Assembly (NCBI RefSeq): GCF_034932065.1
Contig: NZ_JAYGHP010000003.1
Coordinates: forward strand, 343,251 to 407,250
Origin: Crocosphaera sp. UHCC 0190
Lineage (GTDB): Bacteria; Cyanobacteriota; Cyanobacteriia; Cyanobacteriales; Microcystaceae
Reading direction: 5' to 3'
Length of the DNA stretch: 64,000 bases
Part shown: positions 27,888-36,530 of the stretch, piece by piece
How positions within the stretch are numbered: position 1 is the stretch's first letter
Layout of the letters: every line of letters begins with the position of its first letter
Notes under the pieces: model-generated
What the model was told of the DNA's origin: nothing
The model's input: only the letters and a program-made list of their open reading frames with translations
Databases searched by the model: none
Made by a program: the position numbers and the translations under genes

Positions 27888-28307
27888 ATGGCGTATTATC
27901 AACAAGCAATGGTAATTCAGACGAGAGGCAAAGATTTTCACCTTATTACCCGTGAAGTCGAGGGAATTGTGGCTAAATCTGGAATTGAAATGGGATTATG
28001 CACGATTTTTGTCCGTCATACCTCAGCGTCATTAATCATTCAAGAGAATGCTGATCCGGATGTTTTAAGGGACTTATCGAGTTTTTTGGCGAAGTTAGTG
28101 CCGGAAGATTCCCGACTTTATATACATACAACAGAAGGGCCAGATGATATGCCGGCCCATATTCGTTCAGCCTTGACAAAAACCTCAGAACAGATCCCCA
28201 TTGCTCGCGGTAGATTATTATTAGGAACATGGCAAGGAATTTATCTCTGGGAACATCGTCAGAGGAGTCATCAAAGGGAAGTAATTATACATATTAATGG
28301 AGAATAA
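27888..28307 (+). CDS. yjbQ: YjbQ-family (UPF0047) protein
   Basis: A 139-residue protein of the YjbQ family, which forms a compact trimer and has weak thiamine-phosphate synthase activity in E. coli. Family marks are FVRHTSASLIIQENADPDVLRDL, the acidic-aromatic loop TEGPDDMPAHIRSAL and the C-terminal GTWQGIYLWEHR. The histidine in DDMPAHIR and HTSASL are the conserved active-site residues. It is divergent from the RHH operon and followed by the fructokinase gene after 60 bases. Confidence 0.9.
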   Translation: MAYYQQAMVIQTRGKDFHLITREVEGIVAKSGIEMGLCTIFVRHTSASLIIQENADPDVLRDLSSFLAKLVPEDSRLYIHTTEGPDDMPAHIRSALTKTSEQIPIARGRLLLGTWQGIYLWEHRQRSHQREVIIHINGE

Positions 28308-28367
28308 TTAGGCAGAGATGTGTTAGGAATATAGAAAAATATTATTGTTTGTCGTGATCTTACTCAG

Positions 28368-29351
28368 ATGATTTCTGACCCTCAAATACTTTGTTTAGGT
28401 GAAATTCTCTTTGACTGTCTTGCGGATCAATTAGGCAAAGAATTAGTTGATGTTACCTCATGGACAGCTTATGCCGGGGGTGCGCCAGCCAATGTAGCTT
28501 GTGCTTTAACTAAATTAGGAACCCAGGCTGCATTTATCGGATGTCTTGGACAAGATAAACCAGGAAACGAGTTAGTTTCTCTCTTGGAAAAAACCGAGAT
28601 CAACATAACAGGAATTCAAAGGCATTCTACCGCCCCAACTAGAAAGGTTTATGTGACTCGTTCCCTAAAGGGAGAGAGAAATTTTGCGGGTTTTGGTCAG
28701 ATTGAAACCCATAAGTTTGCTGATACCCAACTCTTAGCCAAAAACTTACCAGAATCTATTTTTATCAATGCCAAATATTTAGTCATTGGTACCCTCTTAC
28801 TCGCCTATCCCAACAGTAAACAAGCTCTTGAAAAAGCTCTAGAACTGGCGAAAAAGCATCGGGTTAGCATTTTTGTCGATATTAACTGGCGACCAATGTT
28901 CTGGGAGGATTTAGAAGCGGCCCAACCCTTAATCATGTCCCTATTACACCAATCGGATTTTCTCAAATGTTCTCAGGAAGAGGCACAATGGTTATTGAAC
29001 ACAGAAACTCCCCAAAAGATTGCCCAATATTTTCCTAATCTTCAAGGCATATTAGTAACGGCAGGAGAAAAAGGTTGTAATTATTACTTAGGCAAAAATC
29101 AAGGACAAATAGACACATTTCCTGTAAAGGTTATCGATACCACTGGGGCCGGAGATAGTTTTGTCGCGGGGTTTCTTCATCAAAGCTGTTTAAAGGGTGA
29201 TCTGCTTTTAAGTGACCCCAAAATAGCGAGAGAAGCGATCATCTATGCCAGTGCTGTTGGGGCATTAACGACGACGCAACCAGGGGCGATCGCGGCTCAA
29301 CCGACTGGGGAAGAAGTTAGCCTCTTTTTAACCCAGAATCAGCAAGGATAA
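28368..29351 (+). CDS. PfkB-family carbohydrate kinase, probable fructokinase
   Basis: A 327-residue ribokinase-fold enzyme. The N-terminal motif GGAPANVACALTKLGTQAAFIG and the C-terminal DTTGAGDSFVAGFL, with its catalytic Asp in GAGD, define the PfkB family. The lengths of the loops and the phrase FVDINWRPMFW fit fructokinases that phosphorylate free fructose, so a role in sucrose turnover is likely. No sucrose gene is next to it. Substrate is therefore inferred from pattern only. Confidence 0.85.
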   Translation: MISDPQILCLGEILFDCLADQLGKELVDVTSWTAYAGGAPANVACALTKLGTQAAFIGCLGQDKPGNELVSLLEKTEINITGIQRHSTAPTRKVYVTRSLKGERNFAGFGQIETHKFADTQLLAKNLPESIFINAKYLVIGTLLLAYPNSKQALEKALELAKKHRVSIFVDINWRPMFWEDLEAAQPLIMSLLHQSDFLKCSQEEAQWLLNTETPQKIAQYFPNLQGILVTAGEKGCNYYLGKNQGQIDTFPVKVIDTTGAGDSFVAGFLHQSCLKGDLLLSDPKIAREAIIYASAVGALTTTQPGAIAAQPTGEEVSLFLTQNQQG

Positions 29352-29441
29352 TGGCCTCAAGTCCCACTCTATGTAAGAATAGAAAGGTTGCTTATCATCC
29401 CTTGATAGAGTCGAGTGGAGAATTATAGAGAGTTAATGAAT

Positions 29442-29684
29442 ATGAAAGTTGGCGATCGCGTCCGTATTAAAGAATCGGTGATTGTTTACCATCATCCTGA
29501 ACATAAAAAAGAGCCATTTGACCTCAAGGGAATGGAAGGAGAAATCATGGATATTGTGACCAACTGGCAAGGTAGACCAGTCAGTGCCAATTTACCTATC
29601 TTAGTGAAATTTGAAAAACGATTTCGGGCCCATTTTCGAGATCATGAAGTAGAAGTCATGGAAACAATGGAAACAGTTGAATAG
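29442..29684 (+). CDS. ftrV: Ferredoxin-thioredoxin reductase, variable chain
   Basis: This small beta-barrel subunit protects the catalytic FtrC chain that passes electrons from ferredoxin to thioredoxin. The sequence MKVGDRVRIKESVIVYHHPEH, FDLKGMEGEI and ANLPILVKF...FRAHFRDHEVE is clear FtrV. I chose the ATG at 29442 (80 residues) because an AGAGAG Shine-Dalgarno lies nine bases upstream and known homologues start at this methionine; ATG 29436 and GTG 29415 are less likely. ftrC is not in the window. Confidence 0.92.
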   Translation: MKVGDRVRIKESVIVYHHPEHKKEPFDLKGMEGEIMDIVTNWQGRPVSANLPILVKFEKRFRAHFRDHEVEVMETMETVE

Positions 29685-29709
29685 TTTTTTTCCAGTGAGA
29701 GGTTCAGGA

Positions 29710-29730
29710 GAGAGAATTAAAAATTCTCTC
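29710..29730. terminator. Shared hairpin between ftrV and the RsbW-like gene
   Basis: GAGAGAATT (29710-29718) pairs perfectly with AATTCTCTC (29722-29730) around a 3-base loop. It lies between two convergent genes. There is no long T tract, so the strength is uncertain. Confidence 0.55.
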
Positions 29731-29761
29731 AAACTGATAGCCAAGCATTAAATGGCTGAGA

Positions 29762-30244
29762 TTATTGGATATTAATTAACTTACGCATGACTAAACAATT
29801 CCGTTGATTTTCAATCCTAATGTAGTCCAACTCATCGGTTAATTCTTGCATAAAAAAGAGACCGCGATCGCTTTCTTTATCCAAGGGGTTTCCTTGTTTT
29901 TTCTGTAATTCTGCTAATTTTTCCTGTAAATCAAAAGGTGGCCCCACATTCCAAATTTGCATTTCTATCCAATCTAAATAGAAGTAAATCTCTAAAATAA
30001 TGGGGATAAGAGGGGATAAATCTTGATGGGCATAATTGACAGTATTAGTAAAGCCTTCCGCTAAGGCGAGTTTACATTCCCATAAAGACTTTGTCGGTAA
30101 ATAAGGTTTAGCAATGCTCTCAAACCACAGTAAAACTTCCTCCAATGCTTCCATTTTAGTCCTGACCGAGAGGCTAAATTGTTTAATTAATTCATTGTTG
30201 TGATTTTTGTTTTCAAACAGCACCACTATTTTTATGGAATACAA
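29762..30244 (-). CDS. RsbW-like anti-sigma-type ATP-binding protein
   Basis: A short GHKL-fold kinase of the RsbW/HATPase_c_2 type (up to 160 residues). The N-box is ECKLALAEGFTNTVNYAH, where Glu and Asn bind Mg-ATP, and GPPFDLQEKL plus ESDRGLFFMQELTDELDY form the G1/G2 region. Such proteins phosphorylate STAS-domain antagonists. The gene overlaps the end of the STAS-sugar transferase gene by up to 32 bases. The start is uncertain: TTG 30244 is the longest, and GTG at 30226 or 30223 is also possible. Confidence 0.8.
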   Translation of the reverse strand: MYSIKIVVLFENKNHNNELIKQFSLSVRTKMEALEEVLLWFESIAKPYLPTKSLWECKLALAEGFTNTVNYAHQDLSPLIPIILEIYFYLDWIEMQIWNVGPPFDLQEKLAELQKKQGNPLDKESDRGLFFMQELTDELDYIRIENQRNCLVMRKLINIQ

Positions 30245-31214
30245 TTAATAAAGTTTTACAAATAAGCTTGATATCATACCAATGACTCCAGTTCTCTTGG
30301 TATCTTAAATCTAATTGAATAACTTCTTCAAAATTTTTGATCCGTGATCGCCCATAAACTTGCCATTCTCCTGTCATTCCTGGTTTAACATTTAACCGTT
30401 GCCATTGCGGAACTTCATAGCTTTCCACTTCATCGGGGGTGGGGGGTCGAGTCCCGACTAAACTCATATCCCCTGTTAACACATTCCAGAATTGAGGTAA
30501 TTCATCTAAACTGGTACGCCGTAAAAAACGTCCTACTCCAGTAATACGGGGATCATTGGTATTTTTAAAGATAGCACCTGTGGCTTGGTTGGGAATCTTT
30601 CTTTTCAAAGCTTCCGCATCAGCACACATGGAACGAAATTTAGTCATTTTAAAACGTTTTCCTAGCCAACCACAGCGGGTTTGCTGAAAAAATATGGGGC
30701 CAGGACTATCTAATTTTATCACAATGGCGATCGGCACAAACAAGAGGCCAGTGATAGCCAAACCCACCAGACTGCCAATAATATCGATTAAACGTTTAAT
30801 CCAAGAACTAACAGAAGGATGAGTATCAGGGGGCTGTCCTTTGCCAATGGCATTCATTGTTTGGTGCTTGGCATCCAGGGTTGAGGTAACAGGTAAGATT
30901 TCATCAAGTCCCGTCATGGATAAGACAGCCATGACGGGAGGATGGGTATTATAAAGGATGAGTTGGACTTTCTTGTTTTGGGCTGCCTTAAAATTATGAA
31001 CTAACGCCCCAACCCCGCTACTGTCCATAAACTCAGTTTGACTGAAATCCAAAATCAGTTGGCTAGGGAGAGAATGGGATGCCAAAAATTTCTGGCAAAC
31101 CCCCTTGAAATGAACTGCCTCTAAGACGGTGAGGCGTTTTGGCATCCCCATGACAGGATGATTGTTAATGAAAACAATGGGAAAGTCGGTATCTGGTGTT
31201 TGAGTAGTCATCAA
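30213..31214 (-). CDS. STAS domain fused to exopolysaccharide-initiating sugar transferase
   Basis: The 333-residue protein has a STAS domain at residues 15-115 (LILDFSQTEFMDSSGVGALVHN, with the phosphorylatable Ser in DSSG) followed by a bacterial sugar transferase of the WbaP/PssY type. The second part has one membrane segment (LIDIIGSLVGLAITGLLFVP) and the motifs KFRSMCADAE, RRTSLDELPQFWNVLTGDMS and GTRPPTPDEV. Such enzymes load the first sugar phosphate onto undecaprenyl phosphate. The adjacent RsbW-like kinase would be the natural regulator of the STAS part. Confidence 0.9.
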   Translation of the reverse strand: MMTTQTPDTDFPIVFINNHPVMGMPKRLTVLEAVHFKGVCQKFLASHSLPSQLILDFSQTEFMDSSGVGALVHNFKAAQNKKVQLILYNTHPPVMAVLSMTGLDEILPVTSTLDAKHQTMNAIGKGQPPDTHPSVSSWIKRLIDIIGSLVGLAITGLLFVPIAIVIKLDSPGPIFFQQTRCGWLGKRFKMTKFRSMCADAEALKRKIPNQATGAIFKNTNDPRITGVGRFLRRTSLDELPQFWNVLTGDMSLVGTRPPTPDEVESYEVPQWQRLNVKPGMTGEWQVYGRSRIKNFEEVIQLDLRYQENWSHWYDIKLICKTLLIVFHKNSGAV

Positions 31215-31239
31215 CTGTCGTTATTGAGCAATTGAGTGG

Positions 31240-31890
31240 TTAGCGGATGGGACGTTTGCCCTCTTCTTGCTGCATTTTGGTTTTAGCTTGACCTGCACTG
31301 CGTCTGAGAGCCTGTAAACGAGACTCATATTGTTTCCGTTGTCGGCGGTTGGGGGTTTGTTCTATGAGGGTTTTGAATGCACTGCCAAGGCTTTTGTAAG
31401 CATTGGGTAAGGAGTAGCCAAAACGAGTAGCTAAGGCGATCGCTTTTTCATCAGCGTCGATAGACTCTTTTAATTTACGATCTCCGTTGTTTTTTTGCCA
31501 GAGTCGATAGCCAGAAATGCCACATAGAGATAAGGCTAATAATAACAATAAGCCATCTTGTACCCACAGTTCTCCCACTGCGCCCCCTAAACCAATGGCT
31601 AGGGCTGCCATTTCCCATCCTTCTCTGGGAATGGTGTCATTTTGAATACGGGCGACTTCGTGCCAAAATAGCAGGTTTCGTTGGTCAATAGCCAGGTTTT
31701 CCCACTTGGCTAAGTCAATTTGAATTTCTACTTCGTCTCTTCCTAGTTCTTCACAGCGGACAAGCGGTGGATTGATTTCCGTACTGCCTTCTACCATGAC
31801 CCAACTTTGTAATTCTGGCGGTAAGAGGGTTTTTAACCGCCTTAGTTCACTCATTTCCGCTCTAGCAGACGAGGTTACATAGGATGTCAT
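31240..31890 (-). CDS. DUF3318 membrane protein
   Basis: A 216-residue protein of the cyanobacterial DUF3318 family. The first 85 residues look soluble (LRRLKTLLPPELQSWVMVEG, NLLFWHEVARIQND). A hydrophobic pair lies at about 95-130 (MAALAIGLGGAVGELW, GLLLLLALSLCGISGYRLW). The C-terminus is helical and strongly basic. Function is unknown. It lies 25 bases upstream of the STAS-sugar transferase start on the same strand, so it may share its transcript. Confidence 0.8.
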   Translation of the reverse strand: MTSYVTSSARAEMSELRRLKTLLPPELQSWVMVEGSTEINPPLVRCEELGRDEVEIQIDLAKWENLAIDQRNLLFWHEVARIQNDTIPREGWEMAALAIGLGGAVGELWVQDGLLLLLALSLCGISGYRLWQKNNGDRKLKESIDADEKAIALATRFGYSLPNAYKSLGSAFKTLIEQTPNRRQRKQYESRLQALRRSAGQAKTKMQQEEGKRPIR

Positions 31891-32107
31891 AGGGCTATTT
31901 GATGTTTTTAGTTGTCATTATAAGGAATTTTATCCTGAGACTGTAGCGGTGTTATACCATAACCCGCTTCTTCTATGATAATCATGGAGGGCAAAGAATG
32001 GGGAAAGAATGGGGATAGGTTTTCAGGATTAAATTGATTCGTCTCTTACTTCAGTTTTGGCTAATTGTCTATAGGGTTTATCTAAGAATTCCAAAGGATG
32101 TATTAGT

Positions 32108-32674
32108 TTAATTAAATTTTATCAAATCTTCAATTAATATTTTAGTGCCAATTCCAATTAAAGTCAAGCCCCCAATAATCTCAATTTTTTGATTGAAAAT
32201 CCCTCCAAATTTATGGCCGATAAATACTCCAACCAATGATAAGCCAAAGGTAATTAACCCAATTAAGGTACAGGGTAAAAGAATGGAGTATTTTAAGAAA
32301 GATAATCCTAACCCTGCGGCTAGAGCATCAATACTGGTGGCAATGGCCAAGGCAAGTAAGGTATAGGTATCTAAAGGATTAAATTTTTTATTGTCTTCTT
32401 CAAGTTTGGTCGCTTCATAGATCATTTTTCCCCCAATAAACCCTAATAGTATAAAAGCAATCCAATGATCAAAACTGCTTAATATTCCTCTAAAAGACAA
32501 TCCTAATAGCCAGCCAATTAAGGGCATAATTCCTTGAAATACACCGAAAAATAAGGCAATTTTCAGGGCTTTATGTAATTTAATGTGTTGAATCACAAAA
32601 CCACTGGTTAAGGAAACCGCAAAAGCATCAGCCGCTAACCCTAAACCTAAAAAACTTATATTGAGTAGTTCCAT
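32108..32674 (-). CDS. mntP: Manganese efflux pump MntP
   Basis: A 188-residue, six-helix membrane protein of the MntP/YebN family, with two repeated halves marked by GLAADAFAVSLTSG and ATSIDALAAGLGLSF, where the aspartates would bind Mn2+. It exports excess manganese, which matters in cells with a large Mn pool for photosystem II. I used ATG 32674; a TTG six bases upstream is weaker. The yybP-ykoY manganese riboswitch that often precedes mntP was not seen. Four TTCAT repeats at an 11-base period lie upstream (32739-32776). Confidence 0.9.
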   Translation of the reverse strand: MELLNISFLGLGLAADAFAVSLTSGFVIQHIKLHKALKIALFFGVFQGIMPLIGWLLGLSFRGILSSFDHWIAFILLGFIGGKMIYEATKLEEDNKKFNPLDTYTLLALAIATSIDALAAGLGLSFLKYSILLPCTLIGLITFGLSLVGVFIGHKFGGIFNQKIEIIGGLTLIGIGTKILIEDLIKFN

Positions 32675-32738
32675 TCCCAAAAACCATTACTTATTTTGAT
32701 TTATTTCTATACATTAGCTGATTTGGGGCTTAAAAGCT

Positions 32739-32776
32739 TTCATTTTTCTTTCATTGTTTGTTCATTATTTATTCAT
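32739..32776. promoter_or_regulatory. Four TTCAT direct repeats at exact 11-base spacing upstream of mntP
   Basis: TTCAT starts at 32739, 32750, 32761 and 32772. An 11-base period of half-sites is the hallmark of OmpR/PhoB-family response-regulator boxes. The site is 65-102 bases upstream of the mntP start. Confidence 0.6.
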
Positions 32777-32840
32777 GGTTTTAAAAAAATGGATAAGCTA
32801 TCAATTCCATTAATTTAATCATTGTAAATCCGATAATTTC

Positions 32841-34145
32841 TTAGAATATATATTGGTTTTTTTCATGATTCTCCTTGTCTATTTTTCTAGTTCTTGTTCC
32901 AACAATTTTAGAATGGACATTATAATATCGTGCTGCTTGAGACATATTAAAGCTTAATAAATCCTCTCTTTCTAATCTATGTCTAGATGTTAGTTTGCGC
33001 GGAATAATTTCAAGAACTTCAATAATTTCTTGAGCAACAGCTTTAGCCAATAAAGGCGGAACTGAATTGCCAATTTGACGAAATCCATGCCATTTTGTCA
33101 CATGAAATCGAAACCAATCAGGATAGGAATGTAGTCTTGCTGCTTCTCTAACAGTAATACATCTAGGGTGAAAAGGATGTATTGGACGAGGGGAAGTATG
33201 GGCCCCTCGATTACTAGGTGTTCCTGCTCTTAAAGTGTTACATAAACCGTCAGGATGCAATTTTAAAAAGCGACTAATTGGTTCAATTTTTCCTGGGAGA
33301 GTATGCTTAAATCTTTCAATAGATTTCGGCGTATGTTTTGTCAACAAACTTGAGGTTAATAGTTGCTGATTATACTCTCTGTAATAAGAATAATCATCAT
33401 CTAAATGAGATAAATTTCTTAAGTTTTTAACATAATTACTCGGTTTTCCATAATCAGCAATTACCCAATCTTGATAGGTTAATTCTGGATAATTATTAAC
33501 TTCTGGTAAATCGTTAATTGCATTTTTAACCGTCGGAGTTTTGGGAAGTAACTGAGCATTATGTTGTGAATATTGAGTAATAAAATCAGGATAATTAGGC
33601 AATTCTAATCCTTGTTTTGCTCCCAACAAAAATAGTCTTTCTCTTGTTTGTGGAACCCCAAAATTAGCGGCATTTAAAATTTGATAATCTGTTCTAACTT
33701 GATAATCATTTCGAGCAAATACATCAAAAATTTCTTGTAAAAACTTTTGATGTTTACCTATCGCCATACCGGGAACATTTTCCATGACGAAGTAGTTAGG
33801 ATTTAGTTCCAACACTAAACGGATAAAATGCTTAACTAAAGCGTTACGATCATCTTCTAAACTCCGTTTACCTATTAAGGAAAACCCCTGACAGGGAGGC
33901 CCCCCAAAAACGACATCAATCGGTTGATTACTAATGTTAGAAAAATCCCTAATTTCCCTCGCTGTTATGGTTTCGACAGACTCACAAATAACCGTCCAAA
34001 AAGGAAAATTATATTCATGAATAGCGCAGTGTATGGGATCAATTTCCACAGAAGCTAAAACATCAAATCCTGCTTGTTCAAACCCTAATGTCATTCCCCC
34101 TGCACCAGCAAATAAATCAACAGCAATTGGTCGCTTTTTCTTCAT
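32841..34145 (-). CDS. DNA cytosine-5 methyltransferase, apparently orphan
   Basis: A 434-residue m5C methyltransferase. Motif I is DLFAGAGGMTLGFEQAG, motif IV is GGPPCQGFS with catalytic Cys85, motif VI is FVMENVPG, motif VIII is FGVPQTRERLFLLG, and motif X is RQIGNSVPPLLAKA. The region between VIII and IX is the target-recognition domain; it includes GTPSNRGAHTSPRPIHPFHP. No restriction enzyme gene is adjacent, so it is probably a solitary methylase. By memory it resembles the cyanobacterial enzymes that methylate CGATCG, the core of HIP1, but the specificity is not proven. A C-terminal basic tail follows. Confidence 0.9.
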   Translation of the reverse strand: MKKKRPIAVDLFAGAGGMTLGFEQAGFDVLASVEIDPIHCAIHEYNFPFWTVICESVETITAREIRDFSNISNQPIDVVFGGPPCQGFSLIGKRSLEDDRNALVKHFIRLVLELNPNYFVMENVPGMAIGKHQKFLQEIFDVFARNDYQVRTDYQILNAANFGVPQTRERLFLLGAKQGLELPNYPDFITQYSQHNAQLLPKTPTVKNAINDLPEVNNYPELTYQDWVIADYGKPSNYVKNLRNLSHLDDDYSYYREYNQQLLTSSLLTKHTPKSIERFKHTLPGKIEPISRFLKLHPDGLCNTLRAGTPSNRGAHTSPRPIHPFHPRCITVREAARLHSYPDWFRFHVTKWHGFRQIGNSVPPLLAKAVAQEIIEVLEIIPRKLTSRHRLEREDLLSFNMSQAARYYNVHSKIVGTRTRKIDKENHEKNQYIF

Positions 34146-34165
34146 TGATAATCAAATAATTAACA

Positions 34166-34954
34166 TTAAAATTCAACAATTACAGGAGTATGATCGCTTG
34201 GCTTTTCTAATTTTCTAGGCTCCCTATCTATTATACAATTAATCGCTTTTTTATACAATTTATCCGTTAAATAAAGATGATCAATTCGCCAGCCTCTATT
34301 ACGTTGAAATCCCCCTGAACGATAATCCCACCAACTAAAATGGCCTCCATCTGTTGTAAATTTACGAAAGGCATCTTTTAAACCAATTGTCAATATTTTT
34401 TGCAATGATTCTCTTTCTAAAGAAGAGGACATAATATGTTTTTCTTTGTTTTTGGGATCGTAAATGTCTATGTCTTCCAAAGCAACATTAAAGTCCCCAC
34501 AAATACATAATTCATAAGTTTCTTTTTTTCTCAATATTTCTAGATAAGTTTGCAGAACTTTGAACCATTGTAATTTATATTGATACTTTTCACTACCAAC
34601 TTCTGAACCATTGGGAACATATAAATTAATAATACGAACATCATTAATAACCCCTGTAATTACTCGCTTTTGTTCATCAAAATCTTGGGACAAAGATTCC
34701 CCAACAATGGGGGTAAATCCTGTCATAACATCCGTCATTGGCTGACGACTAAAAATTGCTACACCATTGTAAGCTTTTTGTCCATAAATATAAGTATAAT
34801 AGCCCAATTCTTCAAAGGGAATTATCGGAAAATCTTTATCAATTACTTTCGTTTCTTGTAAACAAAGAACATCAACATCGTTAGTTTTTAACCAGTCAAT
34901 TACATGGCTTTGTCTTGTCCGAATTGAATTCACATTCCACGTTGCAACTTTCAT
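34166..34954 (-). CDS. xth: Exodeoxyribonuclease III / AP endonuclease
   Basis: A 262-residue member of the ExoIII (Xth) family, which cuts DNA at abasic sites in base excision repair. The catalytic residues lie in WNVNSIRTRQ, CLQETKV (metal-binding Glu), GDFNVALEDIDIYDP (Asp/Asn pair) and the terminal WRIDHLYLT and SDHTPV (Asp-His). It is 20 bases upstream of the methyltransferase on the same strand, so the two are probably co-transcribed. Confidence 0.94.
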   Translation of the reverse strand: MKVATWNVNSIRTRQSHVIDWLKTNDVDVLCLQETKVIDKDFPIIPFEELGYYTYIYGQKAYNGVAIFSRQPMTDVMTGFTPIVGESLSQDFDEQKRVITGVINDVRIINLYVPNGSEVGSEKYQYKLQWFKVLQTYLEILRKKETYELCICGDFNVALEDIDIYDPKNKEKHIMSSSLERESLQKILTIGLKDAFRKFTTDGGHFSWWDYRSGGFQRNRGWRIDHLYLTDKLYKKAINCIIDREPRKLEKPSDHTPVIVEF

Positions 34955-35052
34955 CTAATTTCTATTCCGCTTTATTGACTGAAATAACCCTTATCTAGTT
35001 TACGTTGAAAACCAAGTTATATCAAGAATTTACTCTATCTTTTTCTGACAAA

Positions 35053-35086
35053 AAAATACAAGACCGTTCAAACAGTCTTGTATTTT
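35053..35086. terminator. Strong bidirectional terminator after ctpA
   Basis: A 12-bp perfect stem (35053-35064 with 35075-35086) surrounds a 10-base loop. A-rich and T-rich flanks give a U tract when read from ctpA on the minus strand. Confidence 0.85.
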
Positions 35087-35119
35087 AATCATAGCTTACT
35101 TTAGGTAATTTAATAACCC

Positions 35120-36361
35120 TTAAGCAGCCTTAGCTAAAACAGAATTACCTGTCAACACTTTAATCGCTGCTTGATACTGTAAATCATCCTTTGTCCCAAT
35201 TTGTTGATAAGCAATGGGATCTTGGGTAACTAATTGATCAGGGGCAATTCCTAACTTGTGAATATCCTTATGATTCGGGGTTTCATACTTAGCAACAGTA
35301 ATGGCTAAACCCGCACCATCAGGCAACTCAAATAAGGACTGGATTAAGCCTTTCCCAAAGGTTTTTTCCCCCACTAAAATACCTCGTCCATTATCTTGTA
35401 ACGCTCCTGCTAAAATTTCACTAGCACTCGCGGTTCCTTGATTGACTAATACCACTAAAGGATCTTCAGTTAAAGCAGGCCCCAAAGCCGTAAAACTATC
35501 TTGAACCCCTTGACGGTTTACTGTATAAACAACTGTCCCTTGAGGCATCCATAAACGAGCAATTTCAATACCCGCTTGTAAAAGTCCCCCCGGATTATTT
35601 CTTAAGTCTAGAATATAAGCTTGGGCCCCTTGTTCCTCTAAATTATTGATCGCTTCCGTCATTTCTTGAGCAGCATTGGCACTAAATTGATTAAGACGAA
35701 TATAACCAATGGGTAGCTGATGATTTGGATTATCTAAAGTGGCAAAAACCGGACTTAAAGAAATCCTTTCCCGTACAATATTAATCTGGCGACTCCTAGC
35801 ATCATCTTGATGGGGTAAAATAGTTAAAGAAACCGTTGTCCCACTGGGGCCGCGCATTCTGGTAGCTGCTTCATCCAAAGTCAAGGTTGTGGTGTCCATC
35901 CCGTCAATTGCTAAAATGCGATCGCGGGTTTTAATTCCAGCAGTTTCGGCCGGCGATCCCGCTAAAGGAGAAACCACTTCTAAGTTGCCAGTTTCAGGAT
36001 TAATATTAATCTGTAATCCCACCCCAGATAATTCCCCGGCTGTGCTAACCTGTAGGTTATGATATTGCTCAGGGCGCAAAAGACGGGTAAAGGGTTCATC
36101 TAAGGTGGACAACATCTCATCAATGGCCTGGTAAGTTTCCTCACGATCATGGAGGGGACGCTTAAGAAGATTTTGCCGCAATGACCACCAATTTTGATGA
36201 TTAAAGGTGTCATCTAAATAGGATTGATTAACCAGTCTCCAAGACTGAAGCAAAAGCTTTTGATCTTCTGTAAAAGCTCCTGCGTCGGGAGTCCAAGTAA
36301 AAAAGTTGAAGAGGAGGGAAAAACTAAGGAAAAGAGTTACCCAAAATGCACGTTTTCTCAT
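35120..36361 (-). CDS. ctpA: Carboxyl-terminal processing protease (CtpA type, S41)
   Basis: A 413-residue exported S41 protease. The signal peptide ends near DAGAFT. A PDZ domain follows at about residues 110-190 (GELSGVGLQININPETG, AGIKTRDRILAIDGMD). The Ser/Lys catalytic core is LVNQGTASASEILAGALQDN (nucleophile Ser in SASEI) and GEKTFGKGLIQS (Lys). In cyanobacteria CtpA trims the C-terminus of the photosystem II D1 precursor in the lumen; paralogues CtpB and CtpC exist, so the paralogue is not certain. Confidence 0.9.
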   Translation of the reverse strand: MRKRAFWVTLFLSFSLLFNFFTWTPDAGAFTEDQKLLLQSWRLVNQSYLDDTFNHQNWWSLRQNLLKRPLHDREETYQAIDEMLSTLDEPFTRLLRPEQYHNLQVSTAGELSGVGLQININPETGNLEVVSPLAGSPAETAGIKTRDRILAIDGMDTTTLTLDEAATRMRGPSGTTVSLTILPHQDDARSRQINIVRERISLSPVFATLDNPNHQLPIGYIRLNQFSANAAQEMTEAINNLEEQGAQAYILDLRNNPGGLLQAGIEIARLWMPQGTVVYTVNRQGVQDSFTALGPALTEDPLVVLVNQGTASASEILAGALQDNGRGILVGEKTFGKGLIQSLFELPDGAGLAITVAKYETPNHKDIHKLGIAPDQLVTQDPIAYQQIGTKDDLQYQAAIKVLTGNSVLAKAA

Positions 36362-36455
36362 GTGGCAAACTAATAAATGATGTTTCCGAATGCTTTAATG
36401 ATCCAGGGATCTAATTCTATTGTGCCGAAATTCTCACAAAATTGACAATGGCAAA

Positions 36456-36471
36456 GCCCGCAAAGGCGGGC
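36456..36471. repeat. CCCGC hairpin with GTCTGT tail
   Basis: GCCCGC (36456-36461) pairs with GCGGGC (36466-36471) around AAAG, followed by ATCGTCTGT. The same arrangement, CCCGC, a short loop, GCGGG and GTCTGT, is inside the element at 6240-6406. It lies between the 36531 small gene and ctpA and may end the small gene's transcript. Confidence 0.5.
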
Positions 36472-36530
36472 ATCGTCTGTTTAATGAAGTCAGGAGTTGA
36501 AATTATTGGGAGATTGTCACTCACCACTAA

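Noticed and set aside
32675..32840. yybP-ykoY manganese riboswitch before mntP
   Set aside because: The conserved core motifs were not found on the minus strand; the 11-base repeats are the only clear signal.
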